NCBI GenBank assembly: GCA_002413345.1
Contig: DHWU01000058.1
Location: 15,164 to 29,494, forward strand
Direction of reading: 5' to 3'
DNA: 14,331 bases
Source of the DNA: Propionibacteriaceae bacterium UBA5174
GTDB taxonomy: Bacteria > Actinomycetota > Actinomycetes > Propionibacteriales > Propionibacteriaceae
Made by a program: the position numbers and the translations under genes. Positions 7,259 to 13,567 of the stretch are shown here, piece by piece. The notes below the pieces were generated by a model. That model had not been told where the DNA came from, searched no databases, and was given only the letters and a program-made list of their open reading frames with translations. How positions within the stretch are numbered: position 1 is the first letter of the stretch; the number at the start of each line of letters is the position of its first letter.

Positions 7259-8041
7259 TTACAGTCGCTCCAGCAGTCCACTGAGCAGGGCCCGCAGCCT
7301 TGGCTTGGCGGCCTCGCCGGCGGCGACCACTTCTTCGTGCGAAAGCGGGGTGGGTGAAATTCCGGCGCCCAGGTTGGTCACCAAAGACAGACCGAGTACT
7401 TCCAGCCCAGCTTCGCGAGCAGCGATGGTCTCCAATGACGTGGACATGCCCACCAAGTCCCCACCCATTATCGTCGCCATCTGTACTTCGGCTGGGGTTT
7501 CGTACTGAGGTCCGCGGAAGTGTACGTAGACCCCTTCAGGAAGCGCCGGTTCAACCTGGCGAGCAAGTTCGCGCAGCCGAGGTGAATAGGCGTGGGTCAG
7601 ATCGACGAAGCGAGCACCGACCAGGGGAGTGGTGGCAGTCAGGTTGAGGTGATCAGAGATCAACACCACCGTGCCCGGCAGCCACTCTGGGCGCAAACCG
7701 CCGCAGCCGTTGGTGAGTACCACCGTCTTGGCGCCAGCCGCCGCAGCAGTGCGGACGTTGTGGACCACAGGTTGTAGGCCAAGGCCTTCGTACAGGTGGG
7801 TGCGTCCGTTGAACAAAGCGGCGATTTTGCCAGCGGGAGTACGGATCACCCGCAGGATCCCACTGTGGCCACCGACCACCGGCTTGTTGAATCCGGGAAG
7901 TTCCTCCAGCGCGCATTCACCTAGGGTTTCGCCCAGGTCATTGGCCGCACCGGTCCAGCCTGAGCCCAACACGAGGGCGAGGTCCAGCCCGGAGATATTG
8001 AAACGGCTCAGGATCTCTGCGGCAGCGGCGGCATGGCTCAT
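7259..8041 (-). CDS. deoD: Purine nucleoside phosphorylase (trimeric class)
   Basis: Cytoplasmic enzyme splitting inosine and guanosine (and deoxy forms) with phosphate into base plus (deoxy)ribose-1-phosphate. At 260 residues it fits the trimeric class II. Motifs: GSG at 26-28 and GGHSG at 57-61 for phosphate binding, GRTHLYEG at 79-86, TNGCGGL at 110-116, GPQYETPAE at 177-185 including the base-binding Glu181, VGMSTS at 197-202, and VTNLGAGIS at 221-229 with Asn223, the marker for 6-oxopurine preference. The last two and the Glu separate it from hexameric, E. coli DeoD-like phosphorylases, so punA would be an equally fair symbol; deoD follows the mycobacterial name. The ATG at 8041 has no ribosome site but sits six bases after TATAGT, so the transcript is probably leaderless. 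It leads a two-gene unit with the phosphosugar mutase. MTAP-type activity is less likely given Asn223. Confidence 0.94.
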   Translation of the reverse strand: MSHAAAAAEILSRFNISGLDLALVLGSGWTGAANDLGETLGECALEELPGFNKPVVGGHSGILRVIRTPAGKIAALFNGRTHLYEGLGLQPVVHNVRTAAAAGAKTVVLTNGCGGLRPEWLPGTVVLISDHLNLTATTPLVGARFVDLTHAYSPRLRELARQVEPALPEGVYVHFRGPQYETPAEVQMATIMGGDLVGMSTSLETIAAREAGLEVLGLSLVTNLGAGISPTPLSHEEVVAAGEAAKPRLRALLSGLLERL

Positions 8042-8047
8042 TCCATG

Positions 8048-8053
8048 ACTATA
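8048..8053 (-). promoter_or_regulatory. -10 element of deoD, leaderless
   Basis: TATAGT on the minus strand (8053-8048) is a near-consensus -10 box lying exactly six bases before the ATG at 8041, placing +1 at the A of ATG. No convincing -35 hexamer stands 16-18 bases upstream. The box lies in the 27-base gap after the membrane-protein gene, so deoD can be transcribed on its own. Confidence 0.6.
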
Positions 8054-8068
8054 GCCAGGCCGCAGCTT

Positions 8069-8545
8069 TCACTCCCGAGTGTGCGACTCGGCGGGCTCGG
8101 GCTCCGATTGGTCGAGGGAATTGCGGTGATCAACCTCTGACTCGCCTAGCGAATTCAGATCAAGCCACTCGGCATTGCCGTGGTCTTGTAAGCGGATGGC
8201 GACCAGCAGGACCACCAGCATGCCGACGAACACCACAAATTGGCCGAACTGCACCAGCCCCGGCCCCGAGATGAACAAGGCCAGCAACATCACCACCAGC
8301 CCGATCCCACTGAGAATGGCCCCACCGAGCAGGGCTAGCTTGGCTCGTGGGCTCGGTAGACGTTTTGCCCGCTCGAGCAGAATGAGGTTTCCAGCGGCCA
8401 AAGAGACTGACATCGGCAGCGCGCTCAACTCCAGCATCAAGACCTTTGCTGGAGTGTCTTCGGGGAGCCCCACGGCAACCAGGACGATGCTCAGTAGGAC
8501 GCCAAAGATGGCGATAGCGGCGAGTTGTCGGATTCGGGAAAGCAC
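8069..8545 (-). CDS. Four-TM membrane protein of unknown function
   Basis: I do not recognise a named family. From the GTG at 8545 it is 158 residues with four hydrophobic segments at about 8-26, 34-56, 70-92 and 98-118. A basic connector follows TM2 (ERAKRLPSPRAK, 58-69), and the tail (121-158) is hydrophilic and rich in Glu, Asp and Ser, probably cytoplasmic. A TTG at 8548 is the only nearby alternative start. GTG is preferred because a TANNNT box stands exactly six bases before it. It is divergent from lpdA, with 77 bases between the two starts. In M. tuberculosis a small conserved membrane protein gene (Rv3304) also lies divergent beside lpdA, as I recall, so this may be its counterpart; that rests on memory of gene order, not on alignment. 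It ends 27 bases before deoD on the same strand. Confidence 0.75.
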   Translation of the reverse strand: MLSRIRQLAAIAIFGVLLSIVLVAVGLPEDTPAKVLMLELSALPMSVSLAAGNLILLERAKRLPSPRAKLALLGGAILSGIGLVVMLLALFISGPGLVQFGQFVVFVGMLVVLLVAIRLQDHGNAEWLDLNSLGESEVDHRNSLDQSEPEPAESHTRE

Positions 8546-8551
8546 CAATCG

Positions 8552-8557
8552 AGCCTA
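8552..8557 (-). promoter_or_regulatory. -10 element of the membrane-protein gene, leaderless
   Basis: TAGGCT (8557-8552, minus strand) fits TANNNT and lies six bases before the GTG at 8545. No good -35 is seen. It is one of three minus-strand starts here with the same spacing. Confidence 0.45.
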
Positions 8558-8608
8558 GCCCCGGATCGGCATCAGTTACACCATGGGCGGTGTTGGCCGG
8601 TCAGGCAT

Positions 8609-8613
8609 GGGAG
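8609..8613 (+). promoter_or_regulatory. Probable ribosome binding site of lpdA
   Basis: GGGAG lies 9 bases before the GTG at 8623 and supports that start over the open-frame GTG at 8590, which has no such site. The overlapping GAGAAT (8611-8616) is also exactly six bases from the GTG and could instead be a weak -10 of a leaderless transcript; the sequence does not decide between them. Confidence 0.45.
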
Positions 8614-8622
8614 AATGCCGAC

Positions 8623-10026
8623 GTGACTGATGTGGTGATTCTTGGTGGTGGCCCTGGGGGCTACGAGGCAGCTTTGGTGGCTCGGCAGCTCGGCGGCGAG
8701 GTGACGCTGGTCGAACGCAGTGGGCTTGGCGGGTCTGCGGTGTTGAGTGATGTCGTACCGTCCAAGACACTGATCGCGGCAGCCGAGGCCATGACCAAAA
8801 TCGGTTCGGCGGAAGCGCTGGGGTTGCGCCTGCGGGAGCCTGGACGCCGGCTTCGCGACGCAGTCGAAGTGGACATGGCTAAGGTGAACGCTCGAATCAT
8901 GGCGTTGGCAAAGGCTCAATCAGACGACATTGCCGATCGGTTGACCGCCGATGGGGTGCGCCTGATCACCGGGACCGGACGTCTAGACGGCACCCGGAGT
9001 GTGATCGCCACCACCGACGAGGGTGAGTTGCGGGTGGACGCCGACATTGTGCTGCTCGCTACCGGAGCGCATCCGCGGGAACTGGATGCCGCCAAGCCCG
9101 ATGGCATCAGGATCTTCAATTGGACCCAGATCTATAGCCTCACTGAGGTTCCCGAGCATCTGATCGTGGTCGGGTCCGGCGTTACCGGGGCCGAGTTTGC
9201 TAGCGCCTACACCGCACTTGGAGTGAAGGTGACGCTGGTGTCTTCGCGGGAAAAGGTGCTTCCCGGCCAGGATCCTGATGCCGCCGATGTGATCCAGCAG
9301 GTTTTCGAGAACAGTGGCATGACGGTACTCAGCCGCGCTCGGGCAGTGAGTGCCCAGGTCCGTGGTGATGAAGTGGTGGTCGGGTTGGCAGACGGACGTG
9401 AGGTGATCGGTTCGCATTGTTTGATGGCGGTTGGCGCCATCCCCAACACTGCTGGCATCGGCCTGGCCGAGGCTGGTGTGGGACTCACTGATTCTGGCCA
9501 CGTCAGAGTCGACAAGGTTTCGCGCACCACTGCACGGGGAATCTACGCCGCCGGCGACTGCACCGGCATCAATGCGCTGGCCAGCGTGGCCGCCATGCAG
9601 GGCCGGATCGCCATGTGGCACTCCCTGGGCGATTCAGTGGCCCCGCTCGACCTGCGCACGGTCTCTGCCAATGTATTCACCTCCCCAGAGATTGCCACAG
9701 TGGGCGTCAGTCAGAAAGAGGTCGACGACGGCGTGGTGAAGGTGTCCACTGCGGTACTGCCGCTTGCCGGAAACGCACGCGCCAAGATGCAGGCTGTCGA
9801 CCACGGCTTTGTGAAGGTGTTCAGCTTGCCCACCACCGGCATTGTGGTTGGTGGCGTGGTCGTAGCCCCTTCGGCGTCGGAATTGATTCACCCGCTTTCG
9901 ATCGCGGTGCGGCAGAAGCTGACAGTCGATCAGGTGGCTGAGTCGTTCACGGTCTACCCCTCGCTGTCGGGGTCGCTGGCTGAGGCGGCGCGACGCTTGC
10001 ACGGACATACCGATCTGACCTACTGA
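8623..10026 (+). CDS. lpdA: LpdA-type flavoprotein, NAD(P)H-quinone reductase-like, lacking the redox disulfide
   Basis: A 467-residue FAD/NAD(P)-binding protein of the dihydrolipoamide dehydrogenase family. The FAD dinucleotide fold GGGPGGYEA is at 8-16, the NAD(P) fold VVGSGVTGAEF at 182-192, and the second FAD motif GIYAAGDC at 306-313. In true dihydrolipoamide dehydrogenases GGxCLNxGCIPSK carries the redox Cys pair; here the block reads GGSAVLSDVVPSK (36-48), with Ala39 and Val44 at those positions, so no disulfide can form. The C-terminal His-Pro-Glu region is also changed (YPSLSG, 445-450). M. tuberculosis LpdA (Rv3303c) is likewise atypical and is known as a quinone reductase; the segments LIVVGSGVTGAEF and SVAAMQGRIAM are close to what I recall of it. 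The GTG at 8623 is chosen because it begins just before the FAD motif; GTG 8590 would add 11 unconserved residues. Confidence 0.88.
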   Translation: MTDVVILGGGPGGYEAALVARQLGGEVTLVERSGLGGSAVLSDVVPSKTLIAAAEAMTKIGSAEALGLRLREPGRRLRDAVEVDMAKVNARIMALAKAQSDDIADRLTADGVRLITGTGRLDGTRSVIATTDEGELRVDADIVLLATGAHPRELDAAKPDGIRIFNWTQIYSLTEVPEHLIVVGSGVTGAEFASAYTALGVKVTLVSSREKVLPGQDPDAADVIQQVFENSGMTVLSRARAVSAQVRGDEVVVGLADGREVIGSHCLMAVGAIPNTAGIGLAEAGVGLTDSGHVRVDKVSRTTARGIYAAGDCTGINALASVAAMQGRIAMWHSLGDSVAPLDLRTVSANVFTSPEIATVGVSQKEVDDGVVKVSTAVLPLAGNARAKMQAVDHGFVKVFSLPTTGIVVGGVVVAPSASELIHPLSIAVRQKLTVDQVAESFTVYPSLSGSLAEAARRLHGHTDLTY

Positions 10027-10109
10027 CCTGCACTGGCCTGTGGCCACCGGGGCGGCAAGTCGCTTCCAGCGTGCGCCGGTCCCCGTACCTCAGGCGCGAA
10101 GATGGTGGT

Positions 10110-10127
10110 TTGCCCGACTGTCGGCAA
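10110..10127 (+). repeat. Imperfect palindrome between lpdA and the MFS gene
   Basis: TTGCCCGA and TCGGCAA face each other across CTG, with one extra C in the left arm. The following bases are not T-rich, so it does not look like a terminator. It lies 11-28 bases upstream of a possible -10 box (TAACTT, 10138-10143), where an operator could sit. The rest of the 165-base gap (10027-10191) shows nothing I can name. Confidence 0.3.
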
Positions 10128-10137
10128 CCTCGGCTGC

Positions 10138-10143
10138 TAACTT
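10138..10143 (+). promoter_or_regulatory. Possible -10 element of the MFS-amidohydrolase unit
   Basis: TAACTT fits TANNNT but no matching -35 hexamer is seen. It would give a leader of roughly 40 bases before the ATG at 10192. It is the only plausible box in the gap, so this is weak. Confidence 0.25.
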
Positions 10144-10178
10144 GGGAGCGGTCCATTTGGGGTCATCGTCGATCCCTT

Positions 10179-10184
10179 GAAAGG
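10179..10184 (+). promoter_or_regulatory. Ribosome binding site of the MFS gene
   Basis: GAAAGG lies 7 bases before the ATG at 10192. The TTG at 10177, where the frame opens, overlaps this site and is therefore not the start. Confidence 0.6.
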
Positions 10185-10191
10185 CGATCCG

Positions 10192-11745
10192 ATGCCCCCT
10201 CGATCTCCGTCCTCCCGAACTCAAGTCATGTTGTTGGGATTGCTTGGCGCCTTCCAAGTCGCCGATCCGTTGGTTTCCACGGTCACTTTGGTGAAGGCCT
10301 CGGACGCGCTGGATCTGACGGCGTCGCTGCAATCGTTGGCCGCTGGAATCTCAACTTTTGCGCTCGCCGCCACGGTAATTCCAAGTGGAGTGCTGGCGGA
10401 TCGGTTGGGTCGCCGTGAGGTGTTGGCGGCTTCGGTATTGCTTGCGGCAGTTGGTCAGCTCCTCACCGCATTCGGGCCCGGAGCGGCCCTGTTCCTACTT
10501 GGACGAGTGATCACTGGGATCGCGTTGGGCGCCACCTTCGCGGCCGCCTACGGAATGGTGAAGAATGTCTCAGCGGAGGCTGACCGGGGCCCATCGCTGG
10601 CATTGTTCAGCGTGGTCAACACGGTATTTCCGCTAGCAGTAGTCATGTTGGCTGGTCTGCTTGCGGCCCTGGATTGGCGCTTCGCGTACCTGATCCTGCC
10701 GGTGATCGCACTTCTGGCCTCTCCGCTGGCACTGAAGCTGCTGCCAGGAGTGCCAAAGGTCAATTCCGGTGGCGTCGACTATGTAGGGATGGCGCTTGTT
10801 GCCGCTGGCGTTGCCTGCCTGCTTTCCGGTCTCAGCTCAGCTGGTGCGGGATTGAACAGCCCATCGTTCTGGCTTCCAATCGGGCTGGGGCTGGCGGCAT
10901 TGGCAGGTTTCGCCTATTACGGATCTCGAACCAGCCACCCCCTGTTTCCGCCAAGGATCTTCACACACCCAGCATTCCTCGCCGCTGTGTTGATGGGAGT
11001 CATCTTCAATTTCGCGAGTGGCGCGACTAGCCAAATGTCAGCCAACTTTTGGCAGTACATCGTCCATCTGCCGACAGCTGTGATCGGGGTAGCGTCGGCG
11101 CCGCTGGCACTGGTCGCGGTGGTCGTTGCGTTGATCGCCGGACGCTTGCTGAAGATTGGCGTACCAGCGCCAGCCATCGCCAGCGTAGGGGTCCTGCTGA
11201 TTGCTGCAGGCCTGGCGAGCCTTGGCTTTGTGGACCAGCACTCGACCTATTTCGCCTTCTTGCCGATGATGGTGCTGAGTGGAACTGGTGTGGCCGCAGT
11301 CGCGCTGGTGCAGGGCAGCTTGTTCCTTAACCTGGCGCCAGCGAAGTTCTTCGGCCCAGTCACTTCAAGCAAGACTGCGGTGGGGCAATTCGGCTACTCG
11401 CTGGGTCTCACCGGCACCACCGTGATGGTCAGCGTGTTCACCCTGGACGGTGTGCGCCGGGCCAGTGGCGGCGCTATCTCCAGCGAGAGCTCCTGGGACG
11501 CAATCACGTCCTATCTGGCTTCCGGAACCACCACCAACCCAGTACTGGAAAGAATCGGGCACTCGGCCTTGGCGGAAATCTATTCCCAGGCTTTCGTCGC
11601 CACTGCGGTGATCAGTGCGGTGACGGTGGCTGTCCTCGCTGCAGTGATCATCTGGTCGCTGCGGCGTCCGTCCGCGAAGCTGCCGATGGACGAGTTCTTG
11701 GCCGCAACAAGTAGATCCGAAACTACAACAGAGGAGTCGAAATGA
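10192..11745 (+). CDS. Major facilitator superfamily transporter, probable 14-TM (DHA2-like)
   Basis: A 517-residue polytopic membrane protein. The MFS loop 2-3 motif A appears as GVLADRLGRR at 66-75, and hydrophobic segments run through to about residue 490. The length and number of segments fit the 14-TM drug:H+ antiporter-2 layout rather than the 12-TM one. The C-terminal tail (about 494-517) is hydrophilic and rich in Ser, Thr and Glu. Its TGA overlaps the next gene's ATG in an ATGA arrangement, so the transporter and the amidohydrolase are made together. That pairing suggests import or export of the hydrolase's substrate or product more than general drug efflux, but no substrate can be named. 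No regulator gene is adjacent. Confidence 0.88.
   Translation: MPPRSPSSRTQVMLLGLLGAFQVADPLVSTVTLVKASDALDLTASLQSLAAGISTFALAATVIPSGVLADRLGRREVLAASVLLAAVGQLLTAFGPGAALFLLGRVITGIALGATFAAAYGMVKNVSAEADRGPSLALFSVVNTVFPLAVVMLAGLLAALDWRFAYLILPVIALLASPLALKLLPGVPKVNSGGVDYVGMALVAAGVACLLSGLSSAGAGLNSPSFWLPIGLGLAALAGFAYYGSRTSHPLFPPRIFTHPAFLAAVLMGVIFNFASGATSQMSANFWQYIVHLPTAVIGVASAPLALVAVVVALIAGRLLKIGVPAPAIASVGVLLIAAGLASLGFVDQHSTYFAFLPMMVLSGTGVAAVALVQGSLFLNLAPAKFFGPVTSSKTAVGQFGYSLGLTGTTVMVSVFTLDGVRRASGGAISSESSWDAITSYLASGTTTNPVLERIGHSALAEIYSQAFVATAVISAVTVAVLAAVIIWSLRRPSAKLPMDEFLAATSRSETTTEESK
11731..11736 (+). promoter_or_regulatory. Ribosome binding site of the amidohydrolase gene
   Basis: GAGGAG lies 5 bases before the ATG at 11742, inside the end of the MFS gene. 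It supports independent re-initiation as well as coupling. Confidence 0.75.
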
Positions 11746-13454
11746 CCGCAACGATTCTGACGGCCGGTTCGATCATCACCATGGACGAAGTAGTGCCGCG
11801 GGCCGAAGCGATTGCCTTCGACGATGACACCATCGTGGCGGTTGGGTCACTGGCGTACTGCCAGGAGGTAGTTGGCGCGGCGAAGATCGTGGATTCCGGT
11901 GCCGCTGTGCTGATGCCGGGATTCATCGATCCGCATAGTCATCCGCTACTGAGTGGGGTGTCCACCCAGGCTCCGGCAGTGGGCATCGCCCCCTGGGTGG
12001 CCGCCTCGTGGGACGACGTGGTGAAGATCTTCACTGACGTTGCGGCCGAGTCTGATCCGGCGCTGCCACTGGTGTTCACCGGTTTCGATGCGCTCCTGCA
12101 CCGTCACCAAGCTCCTGATTCTGCCGAGCTAGACCAGATTTTCGGCGATCGGGTGGTGGTGGTGGCAGACAACTCCGGCCATGCCACCTATTTCACCTCG
12201 GCACTGATCCGACGTAACCACTGGGATAGTGAAGTGCCAGCTGACCCAGTGGGCGGACGCTTCGGCCGCGCCGCTGACGGTTCGCTCAACGGGATCGCCT
12301 ACGAAGTGCCAGCAAACACCATGGTGCTTGGTCCGGTATTGACCGAGCTTGGCGGCAGCATCCTGGGCAGTGCTGCGCAGTACTTTGCCTTGATGGCTCG
12401 GGCTGGCATCACCTCTACCTCGGACATGACCTACTCCGACCAGGTCAAGGCAGGCTACGAGGCTTTGGCCACTTTCCCGAGCCACCCACTTCGGGTGAGC
12501 ATGTGGCAGGTCTCGACTGCGCCGGACTATCTCGACTCGGTCGAATTTGCTGCCGGAGAGAAACTGCTGATCAAACAGGGTGTGAAGTTGTGGACCGATG
12601 GCTCGCCCTGGATCGGCAACGTGGCCTTGTCGTTCCCCTACCTGGACACCGACACCACCCGGATCGCTGGTATCGATCCAGCCGTGGCTGGGGGAATGGA
12701 TTCCCTCAACTATGGGCGCGAGCAGGTGGATGCGATTCTTGACCAGAGTGCGGTGTTGGGCTGGCAGATGTCCTTCCACTCCAATGGTGACCGCGCGGTG
12801 GACTTCGCGCTGGACGCCTACGAAGATGCCCTGACCCGGCATGGGCTGATCGGCACGGACCATCGCTGGCGGATTGAACACGTTGGCGGTGCCCGAACCT
12901 CCCAATTTGAGCGTGCCGCCAAACTTGGCGTCCATATTTCGATGGCCCCGTTCCAGTACTACTACTGGGGGGATTTGCTCGATGGGGAGATGTTCGACCA
13001 TGAGCATGGCTCGCAATGGCAGGCGATCCACGAAGCGGTGGCTGCTGGGGTATGCGTGTCGCTGCACAATGATGGCTCGGTGTCGCCGCCGACCCCGCTG
13101 CTGAACATACAGACCGCGGTGTCACGGCGCACCCGAAGTGGTGCAATTCATGCGCCAGAGCAACGAGTCAGCATCGATGAAGCTCTCAAGATGCACACCA
13201 TCAACGCCGCTCGAACCCTGCATCGCGAACGGCTGGTGGGTTCCTTAGTGCCGGGAAAGCTCGCCGACTTTGTTGAACTCAGTGCTGATCCCTACCACGT
13301 GGATCCGGCGCAGCTGTCCGAAGTGGTGACGGTGCAGGGCACCTGGTTGGGCGGGCGCCGAGTCGATCTGGAGGAATTTCTCCAGGCGGCGGGTGCGGAA
13401 GACTCATCGCCTCACGAGCATCTGCGGGCTCACGCCCACGCCAGCTGCTGCTGA
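11742..13454 (+). CDS. Amidohydrolase family 3 protein (YtcJ-like metal-dependent hydrolase) with His-rich C-terminus
   Basis: A 570-residue TIM-barrel metal-dependent hydrolase with the composite beta-sandwich of the family at both ends. The first metal motif HSH is at 65-67 in MPGFIDPHSHP. GVKLWTDGSPW at 280-290 carries a Lys (282) that may be a metal-bridging or carbamylated residue, as in relatives. FHSNGDRAVD at 345-354 corresponds to the usual HAxGDxA, RIEH ends at His380, and LHNDGSVSPP at 441-450 carries the last Asp (444). NAARTLHRERLVGSLVPGKLADFV is the usual C-terminal block. These are features of amidohydrolase 3 (YtcJ, N-substituted formamide deformylase relatives); the substrate cannot be told. 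The last 13 residues contain four His and end in Cys-Cys, outside the usual fold. The ATG overlaps the MFS stop by four bases. No signal peptide is visible, so it is likely cytoplasmic. Confidence 0.88.
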   Translation: MTATILTAGSIITMDEVVPRAEAIAFDDDTIVAVGSLAYCQEVVGAAKIVDSGAAVLMPGFIDPHSHPLLSGVSTQAPAVGIAPWVAASWDDVVKIFTDVAAESDPALPLVFTGFDALLHRHQAPDSAELDQIFGDRVVVVADNSGHATYFTSALIRRNHWDSEVPADPVGGRFGRAADGSLNGIAYEVPANTMVLGPVLTELGGSILGSAAQYFALMARAGITSTSDMTYSDQVKAGYEALATFPSHPLRVSMWQVSTAPDYLDSVEFAAGEKLLIKQGVKLWTDGSPWIGNVALSFPYLDTDTTRIAGIDPAVAGGMDSLNYGREQVDAILDQSAVLGWQMSFHSNGDRAVDFALDAYEDALTRHGLIGTDHRWRIEHVGGARTSQFERAAKLGVHISMAPFQYYYWGDLLDGEMFDHEHGSQWQAIHEAVAAGVCVSLHNDGSVSPPTPLLNIQTAVSRRTRSGAIHAPEQRVSIDEALKMHTINAARTLHRERLVGSLVPGKLADFVELSADPYHVDPAQLSEVVTVQGTWLGGRRVDLEEFLQAAGAEDSSPHEHLRAHAHASCC

Positions 13455-13504
13455 GCCAAGCCTGACTGTAACCATCGCTGGCCGCGGCGAGTCTGGTGGA
13501 AATG

Positions 13505-13552
13505 CAAAGAGCCGTTGATACCCCGGAAAGTTGGGGCGTCAACGGCTCTTTG
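13505..13552. terminator. Bidirectional hairpin terminator between convergent genes
   Basis: CAAAGAGCCGTTGA (13505-13518) is perfectly matched by TCAACGGCTCTTTG (13539-13552), a 14-bp stem. Inside it CCCC (13521-13524) can pair with GGGG (13533-13536) around an 8-base loop. The outer arms supply a short T-rich edge (CTCTTTG) on both strands, as in a bidirectional terminator. It serves the amidohydrolase gene ending at 13454 and the carboxylase gene ending at 13568. T-tracts are short, so termination may depend mainly on the stem. Confidence 0.85.
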
Positions 13553-13567
13553 GTTAAGGCGTTATCG

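Noticed and set aside
8607..8609. ATG as the lpdA start
   Set aside because: It is not in the lpdA frame; GTG 8623 begins just before the FAD-binding motif.
10034..10046. TGGCC-TGT-GGCCA hairpin just after lpdA
   Set aside because: Only 5 bp with a 3-base loop and no T-tract after it; too weak to call a terminator.
10192..11745. Antibiotic efflux pump reading of the MFS gene
   Set aside because: The 14-TM layout alone does not show drug transport, and coupling to a hydrolase favours a metabolic substrate.
12153..12164. Tandem GTG triplets in the amidohydrolase gene
   Set aside because: A short in-frame run of Val codons inside a beta strand, not a functional repeat.
12129..13067. 312-codon open frame on the minus strand inside the amidohydrolase gene
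   Set aside because: It lies wholly opposite a well-supported gene, has no ribosome site or recognisable motif, and its His/Pro/Gly/Arg-rich composition is what an antisense frame of GC-rich DNA gives.
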